Positions 1-7,420 of a stretch of DNA of 64,000 nt are shown here, one piece after another (position 1 is the first letter of the stretch; each line of letters opens with the position of its first letter). Origin of the DNA: Sutcliffiella horikoshii (GTDB taxonomy: Bacteria > Bacillota > Bacilli > Bacillales > Bacillaceae_I). The stretch spans positions 4,010,001 through 4,074,000 of the forward strand of contig NZ_CP082918.1 in NCBI RefSeq assembly GCF_019931755.1, given 5' to 3'. Below the pieces are notes generated by a model. That model was given only the letters and a program-made list of their open reading frames with translations. It ran no database searches and was not told the DNA's origin. Made by a program: the position numbers and the translations under genes.

Positions 1-9
1 GGATGACAT
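1..9 (-). CDS. first three codons of a gene leaving the left edge
   Basis: On the minus strand an AAGGAG ribosome binding site (positions 17-22) is followed after 7 bases by ATG TCA TCC, which reaches base 1. This is the expected start of the next gene downstream of mbl. In B. subtilis mbl is followed by flagellar basal-body genes (flhO, flhP), but three codons cannot identify the product. Confidence 0.45.
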
Positions 10-135
10 GGTGGTGCTCCTTTTTATGGGACAATTATTGGTTGGTATGTTGTCATGGATTATGATAACGGAGATTTTTTGGGGTGTAAACTGGTAAGTC
101 GTTTGGTGGTTGGTTTAAACATTGAAGAGCGTGAA

Positions 136-200
136 GGGGTCAGTCCCCCGCAAGAGGGATTTAGTTTTTAAAAGGAGTTTTTAAAGGGGGACAGACCCCT
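136..200. repeat. GGGGTCTGACCCC-family palindromes, diverged pair
   Basis: Two imperfect copies of the window-wide palindrome lie here: GGGGTCAGTCCCCC at 136-149 and GGGGGACAGACCCCT at 186-200, separated by an AT-rich spacer. They sit between the mbl terminator and the next minus-strand gene. Confidence 0.6.
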
Positions 201-234
201 GAGTTGTTGCTTTTGATATTGTATTTTTCAAAGC

Positions 235-266
235 AAAAGGAGCTGCCCTTTCGGGGTGCTCCTTTT
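235..266 (-). terminator. mbl terminator
   Basis: Perfect 9-bp arms AAAAGGAGC (235-243) and GCTCCTTTT (258-266) just beyond the mbl stop codon. On the minus strand the stem ends in TTTT and a T-rich stretch, fitting an intrinsic terminator. Confidence 0.75.
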
Positions 267-283
267 GTGGTTGTTTTTAATTT

Positions 284-1285
284 TTAGGCGAAGCTTTTGG
301 ATGGTAGGCGGTCGATGTGGTCGAGCATGATACCTGTTCCGATTGCTACGCAGTCCATTGGTTGTTCTGCTACTAGTACTGGGACTTTTAGTTCTTCTGC
401 TAGGAGTTGGTCCATTCCGTGCAGGAGTGCTCCTCCGCCTGTCAGGATGACGCCGCGATCGATGATATCTGCGGATAGTTCAGGTGGTGTGCGTTCTAGG
501 ACGCTTTTTGCTGCTTGTACGATCACTTGAACGGATTCTCGTAGTGCTTCTTCGATTTCTGTGGATGTGACTGTGATCGTTTGCGGCAGTCCGCTTACCA
601 TATCGCGTCCGCGAATGTCGATGGATTCGTTACGGCCACCAGGGAATACTGTTGCAATTTCGATTTTGATGTTTTCGGCTGTGCGCTCACCGATTAGAAG
701 CTTGTACTTCTTTTTGATGTACTGAAGAATTTCATTGTCGAATTTGTCTCCGGCCATTTTAATGGAGGAAGCAGTTACGATGTCGCCCATGGAAAGAACT
801 GCAACGTCTGTTGTTCCGCCACCGATATCGACTACCATGTTTCCGCTCGGTTGGAAGATGTCCATGCCCGCTCCGATTGCTGCTACTTTTGGCTCTTCTT
901 CTAGGTAGATTTTTTTGCCCCCGCTCTTTTCTGCCGCTTCTCTGATTGCTTTTTGCTCAACGGATGTGATGTTGGTTGGGCAGCAAATAAGGATACGCGG
1001 CTTAGATAAGAAGCCTTTTACGTTCAGTTTTTTGATGAAGTGCTTAAGCATTGCTTCTGTTACTTCGAAGTCTGCGATAACGCCGTCTTTTAGGGGGCGC
1101 ATTGCTACGATGTTTCCTGGGGTACGGCCAACCATCTTGCGGGCCTCTTCCCCTACTGCCAATACTTTGCCTGTGTTTGTGTCAAGTGCTACTACAGAAG
1201 GTTCGTTCAAGACGATCCCTTTTCCTTTTACGTGGATGAGTACGTTCGCCGTACCCAGGTCAATTCCAATATCCCTTGCAAACAT
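284..1285 (-). CDS. mbl: Mbl, MreB-like rod-shape actin
   Basis: Actin-like cytoskeletal ATPase that forms membrane-associated filaments guiding lateral cell-wall synthesis. The 333-residue length is typical of Mbl. Near the N-terminus the phosphate-1 motif DIGIDLGTANVLI is visible, with the phosphate-2 region VVDIGGGTTDVAV around residue 150 and the adenosine motif LTGGGALLHGMD around residue 285. An AAGGAGG site lies just upstream of the ATG. The gene is downstream of spoIIID in the same direction, the B. subtilis order, which separates it from mreB (normally beside mreCD) and mreBH. A 9-bp-stem terminator follows, and about 500 bp with its own candidate promoter separate it from spoIIID, so it is probably transcribed alone. 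Confidence 0.95.
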   Translation of the reverse strand: MFARDIGIDLGTANVLIHVKGKGIVLNEPSVVALDTNTGKVLAVGEEARKMVGRTPGNIVAMRPLKDGVIADFEVTEAMLKHFIKKLNVKGFLSKPRILICCPTNITSVEQKAIREAAEKSGGKKIYLEEEPKVAAIGAGMDIFQPSGNMVVDIGGGTTDVAVLSMGDIVTASSIKMAGDKFDNEILQYIKKKYKLLIGERTAENIKIEIATVFPGGRNESIDIRGRDMVSGLPQTITVTSTEIEEALRESVQVIVQAAKSVLERTPPELSADIIDRGVILTGGGALLHGMDQLLAEELKVPVLVAEQPMDCVAIGTGIMLDHIDRLPSKSFA

Positions 1286-1396
1286 CTTTCTATTTTCCTC
1301 CTTGCGTCATTGCTTTTATTGGCGACTTTTATCTGAATGTTCTTTGATTGTTTGGTTGCAATTGCTAATGAACACTATCTTTAGTCCTAATTGTAT

Positions 1397-1405
1397 ATTC
1401 TATCA
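1397..1405 (-). promoter_or_regulatory. candidate mbl extended -10 element
   Basis: On the minus strand TGATAGAAT forms an extended -10 (TGn then TAGAAT) about 110 bp before the mbl start. No good -35 is visible at 17 bp, as is common for extended -10 promoters. Confidence 0.4.
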
Positions 1406-1502
1406 CATTTTACAAAATAAAGGTGAAATTTAACAGTAGTTCTGTGTCATTTTTTTGAGTATTTTGTCGAAAGAGGTGGGGATAGTGAAGGTGTGAGTTT
1501 AA

Positions 1503-1649
1503 TGAAGACCTGTGTTGCTTGGATTTTCTGGGTGGAAGGTCTTCATTGGCTTGATGAAGACTTATCTTGCTCGGATTTTCGGCTTGGCAGGTCTTCATAC
1601 GCCTGATGAAGACTTCTCTTGCTCAAAAATCCCGCGTGGCAGGTCTTCA
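1503..1649. repeat. three tandem 52-bp hairpin repeats
   Basis: Three direct copies begin at 1503, 1555 and 1607, an exact 52-bp period. Each is bounded by inverted arms TGAAGAC and GTCTTCA (1503-1545, 1555-1597, 1607-1649), so each can fold into a hairpin. Internally they share a TTGCTnGGATTTT-like stretch but have diverged. They lie in the mbl-spoIIID gap. Confidence 0.8.
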
Positions 1650-1753
1650 AGCTTCACCCGCTCCATGACTACATGAAATAGCGGTTCCCTCCGACTGCCC
1701 GCTTTTCATTCATCCTACAAACCTAGGAGCTTACACGCACCAAAAAACCAAAA

Positions 1754-1782
1754 ATACCAGAGCATCTCCTTCGCCCTGGTAT
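1754..1782 (-). terminator. spoIIID terminator
   Basis: Arms ATACCAG (1754-1760) and CTGGTAT (1776-1782). On the minus strand the stem is followed by T-rich sequence, 10 bp past the spoIIID stop. Confidence 0.7.
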
Positions 1783-1789
1783 CTCTGCT

Positions 1790-2053
1790 TTATTTTACGG
1801 CTTCTTCTTCTTTCTTGTACTTCATCTTGGTTGCTTCGCCGCCCCGTAAATGCCTGATGGATTTATGGTAATCAAGGATTGTTTTGACTTCGTTTGCTAA
1901 GTCTGGGTTGATCTCCGGCAGTCTTTCGGTCAGATCCTTGTGGACAGTACTTTTGGAAACGCCAAATTCTTTCGCTATCACGCGAACTGTCTTCTTTGTC
2001 TCCACGATATACTTTCCAATCTTGATAGTTCTCTCTTTGATGTAATCGTGCAC
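1790..2053 (-). CDS. spoIIID: SpoIIID, mother-cell transcription factor
   Basis: DNA-binding regulator that switches the mother-cell programme between sigma-E and sigma-K. The protein of 87 residues opens with (V)HDYIKERTIKIGKYIVE and carries a helix-turn-helix VRVIAKEFGVSKSTVHKDL at about residues 22-40, then a basic C-terminal segment (HLRGGEATKMKYKK). The start chosen is a GTG at 2051-2053 preceded by AGGGAGG. This matches the family N-terminus, whereas a longer upstream reading from an ATG at 2212 has no ribosome site and no family match. The gene is single, with its own terminator, upstream of mbl as in B. subtilis. Confidence 0.95.
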   Translation of the reverse strand: MHDYIKERTIKIGKYIVETKKTVRVIAKEFGVSKSTVHKDLTERLPEINPDLANEVKTILDYHKSIRHLRGGEATKMKYKKEEEAVK

Positions 2054-2399
2054 ACCACTCGCCCTCCCTAAATTGTGGATGTTGAGAAGTGTGAAATGAG
2101 ACCCGCTTATTCCGATGTAACGAAGTGCATATAATGATAGTTGTATATAAAACATAAGTAGGATGGCTGGTGTAATTCTTCGAGACAATCTACGATCCCT
2201 CACCTCAAACACTCTCTTTGTATGTTTGGTTTGTATCAGTTTATTAGCTTGGTTGGTTGTTTATGCCAACAATGTCAAGAGGGACAAGGCTTTTGTTTGA
2301 TTTTTTTGAAAAAAACTCTCTTTTTAATATGAAAATGCTATAATTAGTCCGAAAACCATTATTTAGGGGGTTATTGTTATAAATAGATTATTCTTTCCG
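2054..2399. other. 346-bp divergent region spoIIID / lipoprotein
   Basis: Divergent intergenic region. The minus strand holds the spoIIID ribosome site and presumably its sigma-E-dependent promoter, which I could not place with confidence. The plus strand holds the extended -10 at 2336-2344. No further gene was seen. Confidence 0.6.
2336..2344 (+). promoter_or_regulatory. extended -10 promoter of the lipoprotein gene
   Basis: TGCTATAAT, a perfect TATAAT with the TGn extension, 20-some bases before the AGGGGG ribosome site at 2365-2370. No -35 match at the right distance. Confidence 0.55.
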
Positions 2400-3266
2400 G
2401 TGAGCTGTTTATTATTAGTTTTTCTCGCAGCCTGTCAAGGTGGTTCAAGTGAAGATGCACAAATAGCCGCAAAGGATGGGAAAGAGGAAACTACTTTAGA
2501 AGAGGAAGTTCACTTGTCCGATAGTTGGCAAGGAGATTGGTTTACTTTTTCCCCCCCAGCCATCATTGGCCAATTAACTATATATGAAGAAACGGATGAA
2601 GGCTTTTCTTTTATTATTGAATTATCCAATGATGAGCTTACTCCAAAATCTAAGGATTCTTCCGAACTTATCGTTTCCTTTAAAAGTTTAGGTGGATATG
2701 CGAAAAAGGATGGACCCGTTGCAGTTTCTGAAAAAAAAGACAATGGCTGTGTGCTCACTTTGCAAAAGGGTGCAGAAGGTATAGAGGTGAAAGAGTCGGA
2801 GGAATGTGCCGACCCAGAGCTTACGGTCGATTTCAACCATTCCTTTACCCCTGCGGAAACCTTTGTCATAGATGAACATTTCTTAGCAAGCATTAAAGAA
2901 GGCAAGTTTACTCCAGATGGTTATGGCATCGGAACGCCGATTAGGACAATCATCGATGAGCTTGGGAAACCAGATGCCGAGATCCAGCGAAATGAAGCCT
3001 TTTATCATATTTATTCCCATACCGGTTATGGCACAGCTGTAGGTGAAAATACCGTTGGATTGCTGACAGTCATTCAACCTGAACCTCTGACACCAGAGGA
3101 TATTAAGAAGCTGATGGGTGAGCCGGAACAAGAAGGACCAAACGAAATGGAAGGTTTATATTTCTATTACTACACGATTGACGAAAAATATGAATTGTAT
3201 TTTGAATTTTTACCAGAGGAGAAAACATTATTACGCTTCCACTTACGGGAGTTAAAGTTGATGTAG
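2400..3266 (+). CDS. putative lipoprotein, DUF4309-like C-terminal half
   Basis: Probably a surface lipoprotein: a short hydrophobic stretch ends in a lipobox (LAAC) with Cys about residue 12. An acidic linker and about 270 extracellular residues follow. The C-terminal part (GYGIGTPIRTIIDELGKP and onward) resembles the repeat-type domain of YjgB/DUF4309 proteins, but the assignment is weak. The start is uncertain. The GTG at 2400 has no ribosome site and leaves no basic n-region. In-frame codons upstream would add a basic residue: an ATA at 2379 sits 8 bases after AGGGGG and would give (I)NRLFFPVSCLLLV, a normal lipoprotein signal. The gene appears monocistronic and function is unknown. Confidence 0.7.
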   Translation: MSCLLLVFLAACQGGSSEDAQIAAKDGKEETTLEEEVHLSDSWQGDWFTFSPPAIIGQLTIYEETDEGFSFIIELSNDELTPKSKDSSELIVSFKSLGGYAKKDGPVAVSEKKDNGCVLTLQKGAEGIEVKESEECADPELTVDFNHSFTPAETFVIDEHFLASIKEGKFTPDGYGIGTPIRTIIDELGKPDAEIQRNEAFYHIYSHTGYGTAVGENTVGLLTVIQPEPLTPEDIKKLMGEPEQEGPNEMEGLYFYYYTIDEKYELYFEFLPEEKTLLRFHLRELKLM

Positions 3267-3429
3267 TCGCAAAAACAAAGCTTACAAATAGTGTTATGTT
3301 TTTCCTAATTATTACATTTTCTATTGCTGATTTATTCTCTTTTTTCCCATTCTCAAATCATAAAAGGTATAGCCTTCGTTTTGTCGAATAGTTTAGTAGA
3401 GGATTAGATTGCGATGGGAGTGTTGTAGC

Positions 3430-3768
3430 ATGAGTTTGGAAGCAAAGTTGACTTATTCAGAGAGTGGCCCGGATTCGGTCATGTTGCATTTTGTCGTAGA
3501 AAATAATGGCGGTGCTTCGGAAAAAGTAACATTTCGTAGTGGGCAGCGATATGACTATATCTTGTATCGGGACGGCGCGCGCGTGGAGCAATTTTCAGAA
3601 GGAAAAATGTTCACGATGATCTATGAGGAGATTATGGTGGGGCCTGGGCAGGAGTTAAGCTTTGATATTCCGTTGAAGAATTTGCAGCCTGGTAGTTATA
3701 AGGTGATCGTGTGGCTGGCTGACTCGGGTTGGCCAGGTGCTAGAGATCGCTTAGAATTTGATATATAA
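3430..3768 (+). CDS. BsuPI-like intracellular proteinase inhibitor domain protein
   Basis: A 112-residue all-beta protein resembling BsuPI, the intracellular inhibitor of the major intracellular subtilisin of Bacillus. Recognisable features are the early LTYSESGPDSVMLHFVVEN strand, the central FRSGQRYDYILYRDG motif, GPGQELSFDIPL and the terminal LQPGSYKVIVWLAD. The ATG at 3430 is chosen because GGGAG lies about 9 bases upstream; a TTG at 3409 in the same frame has no ribosome site. It has no signal peptide, so it should be cytoplasmic. A strong terminator follows, so it is transcribed separately from the sigma-factor operon. Similar domains also occur in secreted proteins, so inhibitor activity is inferred only. 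Confidence 0.75.
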   Translation: MSLEAKLTYSESGPDSVMLHFVVENNGGASEKVTFRSGQRYDYILYRDGARVEQFSEGKMFTMIYEEIMVGPGQELSFDIPLKNLQPGSYKVIVWLADSGWPGARDRLEFDI

Positions 3769-3777
3769 GTGTGTGAG

Positions 3778-3802
3778 ACCCGTCATGAGGACGGGTTTTT
3801 TT
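3778..3802 (+). terminator. terminator after BsuPI-like gene
   Basis: Arms ACCCGTC (3778-3784) and GACGGGT (3790-3796) followed by seven T residues. Confidence 0.85.
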
Positions 3803-3858
3803 ATTTGGTTTAAGTCTTTTTTGAAACTGATTCGTCTTAATAGGTGAGGTGATAAGGG

Positions 3859-4428
3859 ATGGCGGAGGATTATGAGTTGATCGAGGAAATTATCCGGGGC
3901 AGCGAGGCGGCGATGGAAGTGCTGACTCGCAGGTATTATCGTGATATTTTTGCGTTTGTTTATCGGAAGGTCGGCAATCGGGATTTGGCCTATGACTTGA
4001 CCCAGGAGATTTTTGTGAAGGTGGTGCAGCGGGTTGGCAGTTTGAGAGATAAGACCGCATTTAAGAGTTGGCTGTATCAGATTGCGGTAAACCATTGCCG
4101 GGATTATTGGCGAAGTGCCGCCTACCAGCAGGAAAGTAAGCAGGTCGAGATTCCGGAGCAGATGAAAAGTGACGGCAGTGATGTGCCTTACATATTTGAG
4201 AGAAAAGAAACGCGCGAGCAAGTGAAAAAAGCGTTGCACTCATTGCCAGATATGCAGCAGGAAGCAGTTATATTGAAATACTTTCATTATATGAAAATAC
4301 AAGAAATTGCTGATGTGACACATGCGAACATTTCAACGGTGAAATCCCGGTTGAAACAAGGCTTGACGAAGCTTGCGGCTATTTTAAAGGAGGGTGAAGA
4401 AGATGAGAAGAAACGACTACGAAGATAA
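3859..4428 (+). CDS. ECF-type RNA polymerase sigma factor
   Basis: A 189-residue group-4 (extracytoplasmic function) sigma factor. Region 2, which binds core polymerase and the -10 element, is at about residues 20-90 and contains AYDLTQEIFVKVV and FKSWLYQIAVNHCRDYWR. Region 4, for the -35 element, is at about 125-175 with LPDMQQEAVILKYFHYMKIQEIAD and the helix-turn-helix end ISTVKSRLKQGL. Regions 1 and 3 are missing, as expected. It is first of four genes that overlap or abut: sigma, a six-helix membrane protein, an ABC ATPase and a permease. The membrane partner is a candidate anti-sigma factor. The regulated target and the signal are unknown. Confidence 0.9.
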   Translation: MAEDYELIEEIIRGSEAAMEVLTRRYYRDIFAFVYRKVGNRDLAYDLTQEIFVKVVQRVGSLRDKTAFKSWLYQIAVNHCRDYWRSAAYQQESKQVEIPEQMKSDGSDVPYIFERKETREQVKKALHSLPDMQQEAVILKYFHYMKIQEIADVTHANISTVKSRLKQGLTKLAAILKEGEEDEKKRLRR

Positions 4429-5215
4429 GTTTCGGGATGATGAGGATTTTGATTTGGAGTTGTTGGAGCTTGAGAATGAGGTGTTTTGCAATTTAAAAGA
4501 GTATGATGTGGAGTTTCCGAGTGAGGAAGAAATGATGTCCACCATCGAATCCATCCGCCCTCATGTGCCGAGGAAGCAGAACATGTTTAAACCTTTGGCG
4601 GATTTAGTAAGACACTCCGGACAAGAAATTTTCCGGATCAGCCCCCTCTTTTGGGGAGCAAATGGACTGCTTGTGCTGATTTCGTTGGTTGCCTTTTTCA
4701 TGGCGGATGAGTTGGACCCCTATTTTACTATAATGATTCTTGCCCCCCTCCCCACCATTGCCGGTGTGTTGGAGCTGATGCGCAGTAAAAACAGCGGGAT
4801 GCTGGAGTTGGAGTTGTCGTTGAAGTATAGCTGGCAGGAGTTGCTGTTGTCTCGAATGTTGGTGATTGGCGGGTTTAATGTGTCGGTAAATATCGCGTTT
4901 ACGGCGGTGCTTTCGTTTGTGGTCGCAGACGTGTGGTTTGCCAAGATGACGTTGTACTGGTTGACACCGTTTACTCTTCTGATGGCTGTGTCGCTAGTGA
5001 TTATTTCTCGTTTCAGGAAGTTTCATATTGTTACGGTCACGCTGGTGAGTTGGATTGGGTTAGGGATGGTCATGAGTCAGACTACGCTTTTTGAAAGACT
5101 TGGCGATGTCCCGTCCTACGTGATTGTGTTGGTGATCATAGCGGCGTCGATTTTTAGCTTGTGTAAAATGATGTGGATCTATAAAAGGGGGATTTCGTAT
5201 GAACTTAACCATTAA
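4403..5215 (+). CDS. six-helix membrane protein, possible anti-sigma factor
   Basis: A 270-residue protein with an acidic cytoplasmic N-terminus (about 90 residues) and six predicted membrane helices in the remainder (for example FWGANGLLVLISLVAFFMA and FNVSVNIAFTAVLSFVVA). The start is the ATG at 4403, 8 bases after AAAGGAGGG; a GTG at 4394 touches the ribosome site and is unlikely. It overlaps the end of the sigma-factor gene by 26 bp, suggesting translational coupling. Position and topology (soluble N-terminus plus membrane domain) fit an anti-sigma factor, but it lacks the zinc-binding HxxxCxxC motif of the ZAS class. It could instead be a subunit of the adjacent exporter. Confidence 0.65.
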   Translation: MRRNDYEDKFRDDEDFDLELLELENEVFCNLKEYDVEFPSEEEMMSTIESIRPHVPRKQNMFKPLADLVRHSGQEIFRISPLFWGANGLLVLISLVAFFMADELDPYFTIMILAPLPTIAGVLELMRSKNSGMLELELSLKYSWQELLLSRMLVIGGFNVSVNIAFTAVLSFVVADVWFAKMTLYWLTPFTLLMAVSLVIISRFRKFHIVTVTLVSWIGLGMVMSQTTLFERLGDVPSYVIVLVIIAASIFSLCKMMWIYKRGISYELNH

Positions 5216-6074
5216 AAATTTGAGTAAATCGTTTGGCGATAAAAACGTGTTGGATGATGTGAGCATTAAATTTTCTGCCGGCGTGTATGGCATTCTTGGG
5301 GCAAATGGTTCCGGAAAAACGACGCTGATGCGGATCTTGGCGAGTGTGTTGAAGCCGAGTGGCGGCCAGGTTTATTTTAACAATCAGGATATTGTGGGCA
5401 TGGATGAGGCATACCGTGATGTGATTGGCTATTTGCCACAGCATGTGGGGTTTTATAAAAATTTTACGGCGGAGAAGTTTCTGTTATATATTGCGGCGTT
5501 GAAGGGCTTGCCTAAAGATAAGGCTAAAGTGAAAGTGGACGAGGTACTGGAGCTGGTTGGGTTGTCTGCTGAGCGCAAAGGAAAGGTTGGCAGATTTTCC
5601 GGCGGGATGAAGCAGCGTGTCGGGATTGCGCAGGCATTATTGAATGATCCGAAAGTGTTGATTGTCGATGAGCCTACTGCAGGACTGGACCCTAAGGAAC
5701 GGATTCGTTTTCGGAATCTATTAGCGAAGATCGCGATTAACCGGATTGTGCTATTGTCCACTCACATTGTGTCTGACATTGAGTTTATTGCTCGAGAGGT
5801 TGTTATTTTAAAAGATGGCAAGCTGTTGCGCAAGGATTCTCCTCAGGATTTGTTGGACGGCATTGCCGATAAGGTATGGTCGGTAAAGGTTCCAGAGTCT
5901 GAGATTGCAAGCTTTCAAGCTGAATTTAAGGTCGGGAATATTGGCCGGGTTGGGGATGGTGTGTTTGACTTGCGCATTTTAAGTGACAGCAAACCCCACC
6001 CTGCTGCACTGAACGAAGCACCTAACTTAGAAGATTTATATCTTTATTATTTTGATGAAGAGGTGGCCTCCTAA
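5199..6074 (+). CDS. ABC transporter ATP-binding protein
   Basis: The 291-residue ATPase subunit of an ABC-2-type exporter. Walker A GANGSGKTT is at residues 34-42, the Q-loop near Gln81, the signature FSGGMKQRVGIAQAL at 133-147, Walker B VLIVDEPTAGLDP starting near 153, and the switch His in LSTHIVSDIE near 190. A C-terminal 80-residue tail follows, as in drug, lantibiotic or Na exporters. The gene overlaps the upstream membrane-protein gene by 17 bp and its stop overlaps the next start (TAATG), so the four genes are one operon. The substrate cannot be deduced. Confidence 0.92.
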   Translation: MNLTIKNLSKSFGDKNVLDDVSIKFSAGVYGILGANGSGKTTLMRILASVLKPSGGQVYFNNQDIVGMDEAYRDVIGYLPQHVGFYKNFTAEKFLLYIAALKGLPKDKAKVKVDEVLELVGLSAERKGKVGRFSGGMKQRVGIAQALLNDPKVLIVDEPTAGLDPKERIRFRNLLAKIAINRIVLLSTHIVSDIEFIAREVVILKDGKLLRKDSPQDLLDGIADKVWSVKVPESEIASFQAEFKVGNIGRVGDGVFDLRILSDSKPHPAALNEAPNLEDLYLYYFDEEVAS

Positions 6075-7180
6075 TGGAATTGTTAAAGTTTGAGCTTTAT
6101 AAGATATTTAAGCAAAAAACGGTGTATATCACGTTTTTCCTTGCCATTCTTTTCTCAACAGGATTTACTTTTCAGCTGACAGAGCAGTGGGAGAAGGACT
6201 TGTATAAGGAATGGGAAGGACCGATCACCGCAGAGAAAGTGAAGTTGGCGGAGGAAAAAAATGCAGTGCTGATGAAAAAGTTAGAAGATGCGCCGGATGA
6301 CGAGCCTTTTTTCTTTTCAGAACGAGAGAATGCGGAGATGGCTGTTTATGAAGGGGTCGTGTGGGCTGCTGGTGTAGAGCGGAATACTGTGGCGTATATA
6401 AAGGAGCTGGATCGTGCAGACGCAACTGCTGCTGATAAACTTAATGTGGCGATGCTTAATAAGTTAGACACTTCGTACTTTGCATATAATGTTGGTCCTG
6501 GCAAGGTCATAGATTTTGCGAGTGTGTTCTCGATATTTATTACTGGGGCGATGTTGTTGATTGGGTTGTCTGCAATTTATACACAAGAGTACAGCTCTGG
6601 TGTGGAAAACTATTTATTGAGTGCTAGAAAAGGTCGCAAGCAACTGTTATGGGCGAAGGTTGGGGCGGCGTCTGTTTATACGGTGGTTATCGTTTTGGCA
6701 TGGGAAGTGTTTAACTTGGCATGGAATACGGTGCAGTTCGGCAGCGAGGGCTGGGGAACGCCATTTCAGCATTATTTTAAATATTACTTCTCCCCTTATG
6801 ATTTTACTATGTTGGAATATCATCTTGTTCAGATGGCGTTTCATTTATTGGGTGCAGTTAGTTTTGCGGTGTTGATTGTACTGGTGTCCAGCTTTAGTAA
6901 AAATGCGTTGATCTCGTTTTTTGTTTGCAGTGCGTTGTTTGGGATGCCGTTTCTGGTGGTGGAAATGCTGATGCTGCCACAGTGGGTGGAGAATCTTTTC
7001 ACTTTCACTCATATTTTTACAATGAATGTGGAACCACTTTTTGACTTCTTTAAGACTGTGAACGTGTTTGGGACTCCTGTCCTTTACCCTTTTGTAGCCG
7101 TTGTGATGATGGTGATTGTTTCTGGTGTAGCTGTTTTGGTGAACTTGAGGTATATGAAGAGGAAGGAATTGTCGGTTTAA
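6074..7180 (+). CDS. ABC-2-type permease
   Basis: A 368-residue membrane partner of the preceding ATPase. One N-terminal helix (about residues 15-35) is followed by an extracytoplasmic loop of roughly 110 charged residues, then five helices from about residue 150 to the end. This architecture is typical of ABC-2 permeases with a large first loop. Its start codon overlaps the ATPase stop in TAATG. A hairpin terminator follows about 80 bp after the stop. It probably pumps out an amphipathic substrate or acts in an envelope-stress response together with the ECF sigma factor; this is inference from context. Confidence 0.85.
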   Translation: MELLKFELYKIFKQKTVYITFFLAILFSTGFTFQLTEQWEKDLYKEWEGPITAEKVKLAEEKNAVLMKKLEDAPDDEPFFFSERENAEMAVYEGVVWAAGVERNTVAYIKELDRADATAADKLNVAMLNKLDTSYFAYNVGPGKVIDFASVFSIFITGAMLLIGLSAIYTQEYSSGVENYLLSARKGRKQLLWAKVGAASVYTVVIVLAWEVFNLAWNTVQFGSEGWGTPFQHYFKYYFSPYDFTMLEYHLVQMAFHLLGAVSFAVLIVLVSSFSKNALISFFVCSALFGMPFLVVEMLMLPQWVENLFTFTHIFTMNVEPLFDFFKTVNVFGTPVLYPFVAVVMMVIVSGVAVLVNLRYMKRKELSV

Positions 7181-7263
7181 GGGTATAGTGACAATCTCAT
7201 TTTCCATTGATGGATATCGAGCTATTTTTTCCTGTGCTTCAGACAATGACATTATTTTAGAAT

Positions 7264-7291
7264 CGCATCGCCTAAAAGTGATGCGGTTTTT
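7264..7291 (+). terminator. terminator of the sigma/ABC operon
   Basis: Arms CGCATC (7264-7269) and GATGCG (7280-7285) followed by a T-run interrupted once. Confidence 0.7.
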
Positions 7292-7311
7292 ATAAAAATA
7301 GCTTTATTACT

Positions 7312-7416
7312 TCAAGAAATGACGGGTTGATAGATACCTAAACGGGCTATCCTTAGCAAACTGCGATTTGCTCCATCTGTTAAGAGTGCACCACATAATA
7401 CTGTTGTATCCAACAT
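7312..7416 (-). pseudogene. truncated PIN-domain (VapC-like) toxin remnant
   Basis: On the minus strand an ATG at 7414-7416, right after the stop of the HTH gene, opens a 34-codon frame reading MLDTTVLCGALLTDGANR and then SLLRIARLGIYQPVIS before TGA. This is the start of a PIN nuclease domain: the first catalytic Asp in (V)LDTxVL, the A-L-L loop and the RLGxxxPVIS strand are all present. The rest of the domain (about 100 residues with the other acidic residues) is missing. Beyond the stop the sequence is the terminator of the converging ABC operon, so the gene was cut by a rearrangement. Not functional as a nuclease. Confidence 0.65.
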
Positions 7417-7420
7417 GGCT

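Larger units (their letters stand above)
1286..1789. other. 504-bp gap between spoIIID and mbl
   Basis: Contents from right to left on the minus strand: the spoIIID terminator (1754-1782), the 52-bp tandem repeats (1503-1649), then an AT-rich stretch with the candidate mbl promoter and ribosome binding site. No open frame with a convincing start was seen. Confidence 0.7.

Noticed and set aside
3816..3858. Autoregulatory ECF promoter (TGAAAC and CGTC) before the sigma gene
   Set aside because: The two motifs are only about 5 bases apart, not the 16-17 needed.
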